Source: an uncultured Collinsella sp. (lineage in GTDB: Bacteria; Actinomycetota; Coriobacteriia; Coriobacteriales; Coriobacteriaceae). Taken from it: a DNA stretch of 5,808 nt. Below are positions 4,966 to 5,808 of the stretch, one piece after another (within the stretch, counting starts at the first letter, position 1; every line of letters starts with the position of its first letter). A program made the translations under genes and the position numbers. The stretch covers positions 1 to 5,808 of the forward strand of contig UQZC01000104.1 of the NCBI GenBank assembly GCA_900545505.1, written 5' to 3'. Under the pieces are notes generated by a model. That model was not told the DNA's origin. It did no database searches and saw nothing but the letters and a program-made list of their open reading frames with translations.

Positions 4966-5280
4966 ATGGATTTGGGTATTTCCACCAACCCCACGCCAGA
5001 GCTCTACACCATTAAGGTAACCGGCGAGATCGATATCTCTAACGCCGATAGCCTGCGCAATGCCATCGACGTGGCGCTCGAGCAGCCCACTGAGGCCGTT
5101 GAGCTCGATTTTGCCCAGGTGAGCTACATCGATTCGACGGGCATTGGCGTGCTCGTGGGCGCCGCGCACCACGCGGTCGACCACGGCAAGCGCTTTAGCT
5201 GCACCAATGTGCAGCCCCCGGTGATGCGCGTGGTTCAGCTGTTGGGTGTCGACCAGGAGATTTCGATCACCGCTGCATAA
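4966..5280 (+). CDS. STAS-domain anti-sigma factor antagonist (SpoIIAA/RsbV-like)
   Basis: A 104-residue single STAS domain. ELYTIKVTGEIDISNADSLRNAI (12-34) is the typical first strand and helix, and VSYIDSTGIGVLVGA (52-66) is the hallmark phosphorylation loop. The phosphorylatable serine is S57, at the position of Ser58 in SpoIIAA and Ser56 in RsbV. Known family role: the unphosphorylated protein binds a serine kinase/anti-sigma factor and releases a sigma factor; some members act in other partner-switching systems. AAAGGAG at 4952-4958 lies seven bases before ATG. It follows the aminotransferase by 51 nt with no clear terminator between, so read-through is possible; TACTAT at 4929-4934 is a weak separate -10 candidate. 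No RsbW/SpoIIAB kinase or sigma factor gene is adjacent, so its partner must be encoded elsewhere. Confidence 0.92.
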   Translation: MDLGISTNPTPELYTIKVTGEIDISNADSLRNAIDVALEQPTEAVELDFAQVSYIDSTGIGVLVGAAHHAVDHGKRFSCTNVQPPVMRVVQLLGVDQEISITAA

Positions 5281-5324
5281 TCTTTGTCCCCAAAAGGGCG
5301 TGCCGTTTGGCATATGTTTGTGAT

Positions 5325-5352
5325 GCGCTCGGACGTTTTGGCGTCCGGGCGC
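5325..5352. repeat. 11-bp inverted repeat abutting the Tat gene promoter
   Basis: GCGCTCGGACG (5325-5335) and CGTCCGGGCGC (5342-5352) form an 11-bp stem with one G/T wobble and the 6-nt loop TTTTGG. It ends directly against the TATACT at 5353-5358. It could be the terminator hairpin of the STAS gene, although no proper U-tract follows. It could instead be an operator covering the spacer and -35 region of the downstream promoter. Confidence 0.6.
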
Positions 5353-5358
5353 TATACT
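5353..5358 (+). promoter_or_regulatory. Candidate -10 element for the Tat gene
   Basis: TATACT is preceded by a poor -35 candidate, TCGGAC at 5329-5334 (18-bp spacer). Transcription would start near 5365, giving a leader of about 69 nt before GTG 5434. The octamer CTATACTT is shared with the aminotransferase promoter. Confidence 0.5.
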
Positions 5359-5401
5359 TGACCGAATGAATAGACGAGTTCCGGCCGAATGGCGCGGTGC
5401 G

Positions 5402-5421
5402 GGCTCGACTCACATCGAGCC
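5402..5421 (+). promoter_or_regulatory. Leader hairpin next to the Tat gene ribosome binding site
   Basis: GGCTCGA (5402-5408) pairs perfectly with TCGAGCC (5415-5421) around a 6-nt loop. It ends two bases before the GGAGG ribosome binding site at 5424-5428. It may modulate translation initiation or simply stabilise the 5' end. No known riboswitch was recognised. Confidence 0.4.
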
Positions 5422-5423
5422 TT

Positions 5424-5428
5424 GGAGG
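5424..5428 (+). promoter_or_regulatory. Ribosome binding site selecting the GTG start of the Tat gene
   Basis: GGAGG lies five bases before GTG 5434-5436. The nearer ATG at 5430-5432 is in another frame and reaches a stop after eight codons, so GTG is the true start. Confidence 0.75.
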
Positions 5429-5433
5429 TATGT

Positions 5434-5808
5434 GTGTTTGGTATTGGAGAGGGTGAGCTCGCGATCATCGTGGTCTTCGGCTTTTTGCTGTTTGGCCCGG
5501 ATAAGCTCCCGCAGATGGGCCGCACGATCGGCCGTGCCATCCGTCAGTTCCGCGAGACGCAGGAAAAGATGACGGCCGTTGTTCAGTCCGAGATTATTGA
5601 TCCGGTAAGTGAGGCCGCGTCGGCGCCGGTCAAGCCCAAGAAGACTGCCGTCGATGACGATTCCGATGCGGACGAGGATGCCGCCGAGACGGCAGCGCCC
5701 GCCAAGAAGGAGACCTTTGCCGAGCGCCGTGCCCGCCTTGCTGCCGAGAAGGCCGCGAGCGAGGCTGCCGCCGAGGGCGAAGGCGCTGCCGAGGAGACTG
5801 AGGCCGAG
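5434..5808 (+). CDS. Twin-arginine translocase TatA/TatB-family subunit, 3' end beyond window
   Basis: A component of the Tat pathway, which exports folded proteins with twin-arginine signal peptides across the cytoplasmic membrane. Starting at GTG, the first 125 residues are visible and the frame is still open at the window end. It begins MFGIGEGELAIIVVFGFLLF, a short N-terminal transmembrane helix (about 8-20). The hinge GPDKLPQMG (21-29) and the amphipathic helix RTIGRAIRQFRETQEKM (30-46) follow. The GP-x-x-LP hinge is TatB-like, while the FG-KLP pattern is also used by TatA, so assignment between the two is uncertain. The tail after about residue 57 is long and low in complexity, rich in Ala, Glu, Asp and Lys, including an acidic run around DDDSDADEDAAE. 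Over 125 residues suggests TatB length or an elongated TatA. A tatC downstream would be expected but is outside the window. Confidence 0.88.
   Translation, partial: MFGIGEGELAIIVVFGFLLFGPDKLPQMGRTIGRAIRQFRETQEKMTAVVQSEIIDPVSEAASAPVKPKKTAVDDDSDADEDAAETAAPAKKETFAERRARLAAEKAASEAAAEGEGAAEETEAE

Noticed and set aside
3859..5313. Long minus-strand open frame across the aminotransferase and STAS genes
   Set aside because: It is antisense to two recognisable proteins, and its composition is that of a GC-rich shadow frame with no recognisable domain.
5366..5572. ATG open frame beginning at the predicted Tat transcription start (possible leaderless gene)
   Set aside because: It lacks a ribosome binding site, overlaps the Tat gene out of frame, and encodes an Arg/Ser-rich low-complexity product typical of a shadow frame.
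1..5808. CRISPR array, tRNA, rRNA, insertion sequence or phage genes
   Set aside because: No regularly spaced direct repeats, cloverleaf-like sequence, transposase or integrase coding frame was seen anywhere in the window.

Overview
The window looks like an ordinary chromosomal segment of a high-GC actinobacterium. The best fit is class Coriobacteriia, most likely Collinsella or a close relative. This is inferred from the GC-rich third codon positions, strong AAAGGAG/GGAGG ribosome binding sites, and the mix of genes (family II pyrophosphatase, NhaA, an MocR-type aspartate aminotransferase, a STAS protein and a Tat component). No database search was possible, so the genus is a recognition-based guess.

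Layout from left to right. The 3' end of a ROK-family sugar kinase (1-171) is followed by a manganese-dependent inorganic pyrophosphatase (324-1247), which ends in a clear intrinsic terminator. A structured leader of about 200 nt follows. It carries a second terminator-like hairpin and a hairpin just before the ribosome binding site, and leads into a Na+/H+ antiporter nhaA (1515-2873). Next is an AT-richer intergenic region (2874-3205) between two converging genes, nhaA and a small minus-strand gene of 84 codons (3206-3460). The small gene shares a divergent promoter region with a plus-strand PLP-dependent aminotransferase (3610-4914). The aminotransferase is followed after 51 nt by a STAS-domain anti-sigma factor antagonist (4966-5280). 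After an intergenic stretch with an inverted repeat and a promoter comes a TatA/TatB-family protein that starts at GTG 5434 and runs off the window end.

The genes are mostly housekeeping: phosphate recovery from pyrophosphate, sodium and pH homeostasis, amino-acid nitrogen transfer and protein export. They do not form one pathway. Only the aminotransferase and STAS genes are close enough to be plausibly cotranscribed.

The most unusual signal is in the convergent intergenic region. Two copies of a 34-nt sequence (GTGGCCAAAAAA, nine variable bases, TGAGTACTGTyAC) face each other, one downstream of each converging gene (2958-2991 on plus, 3187-3154 on minus). They give the region perfect 12-bp inverted ends. 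This could be a MITE-like element or a dispersed intergenic repeat found at gene 3' ends. A second candidate is the nhaA leader, where one arm of the terminator-like hairpin is also complementary to the bases overlapping the nhaA start codon.
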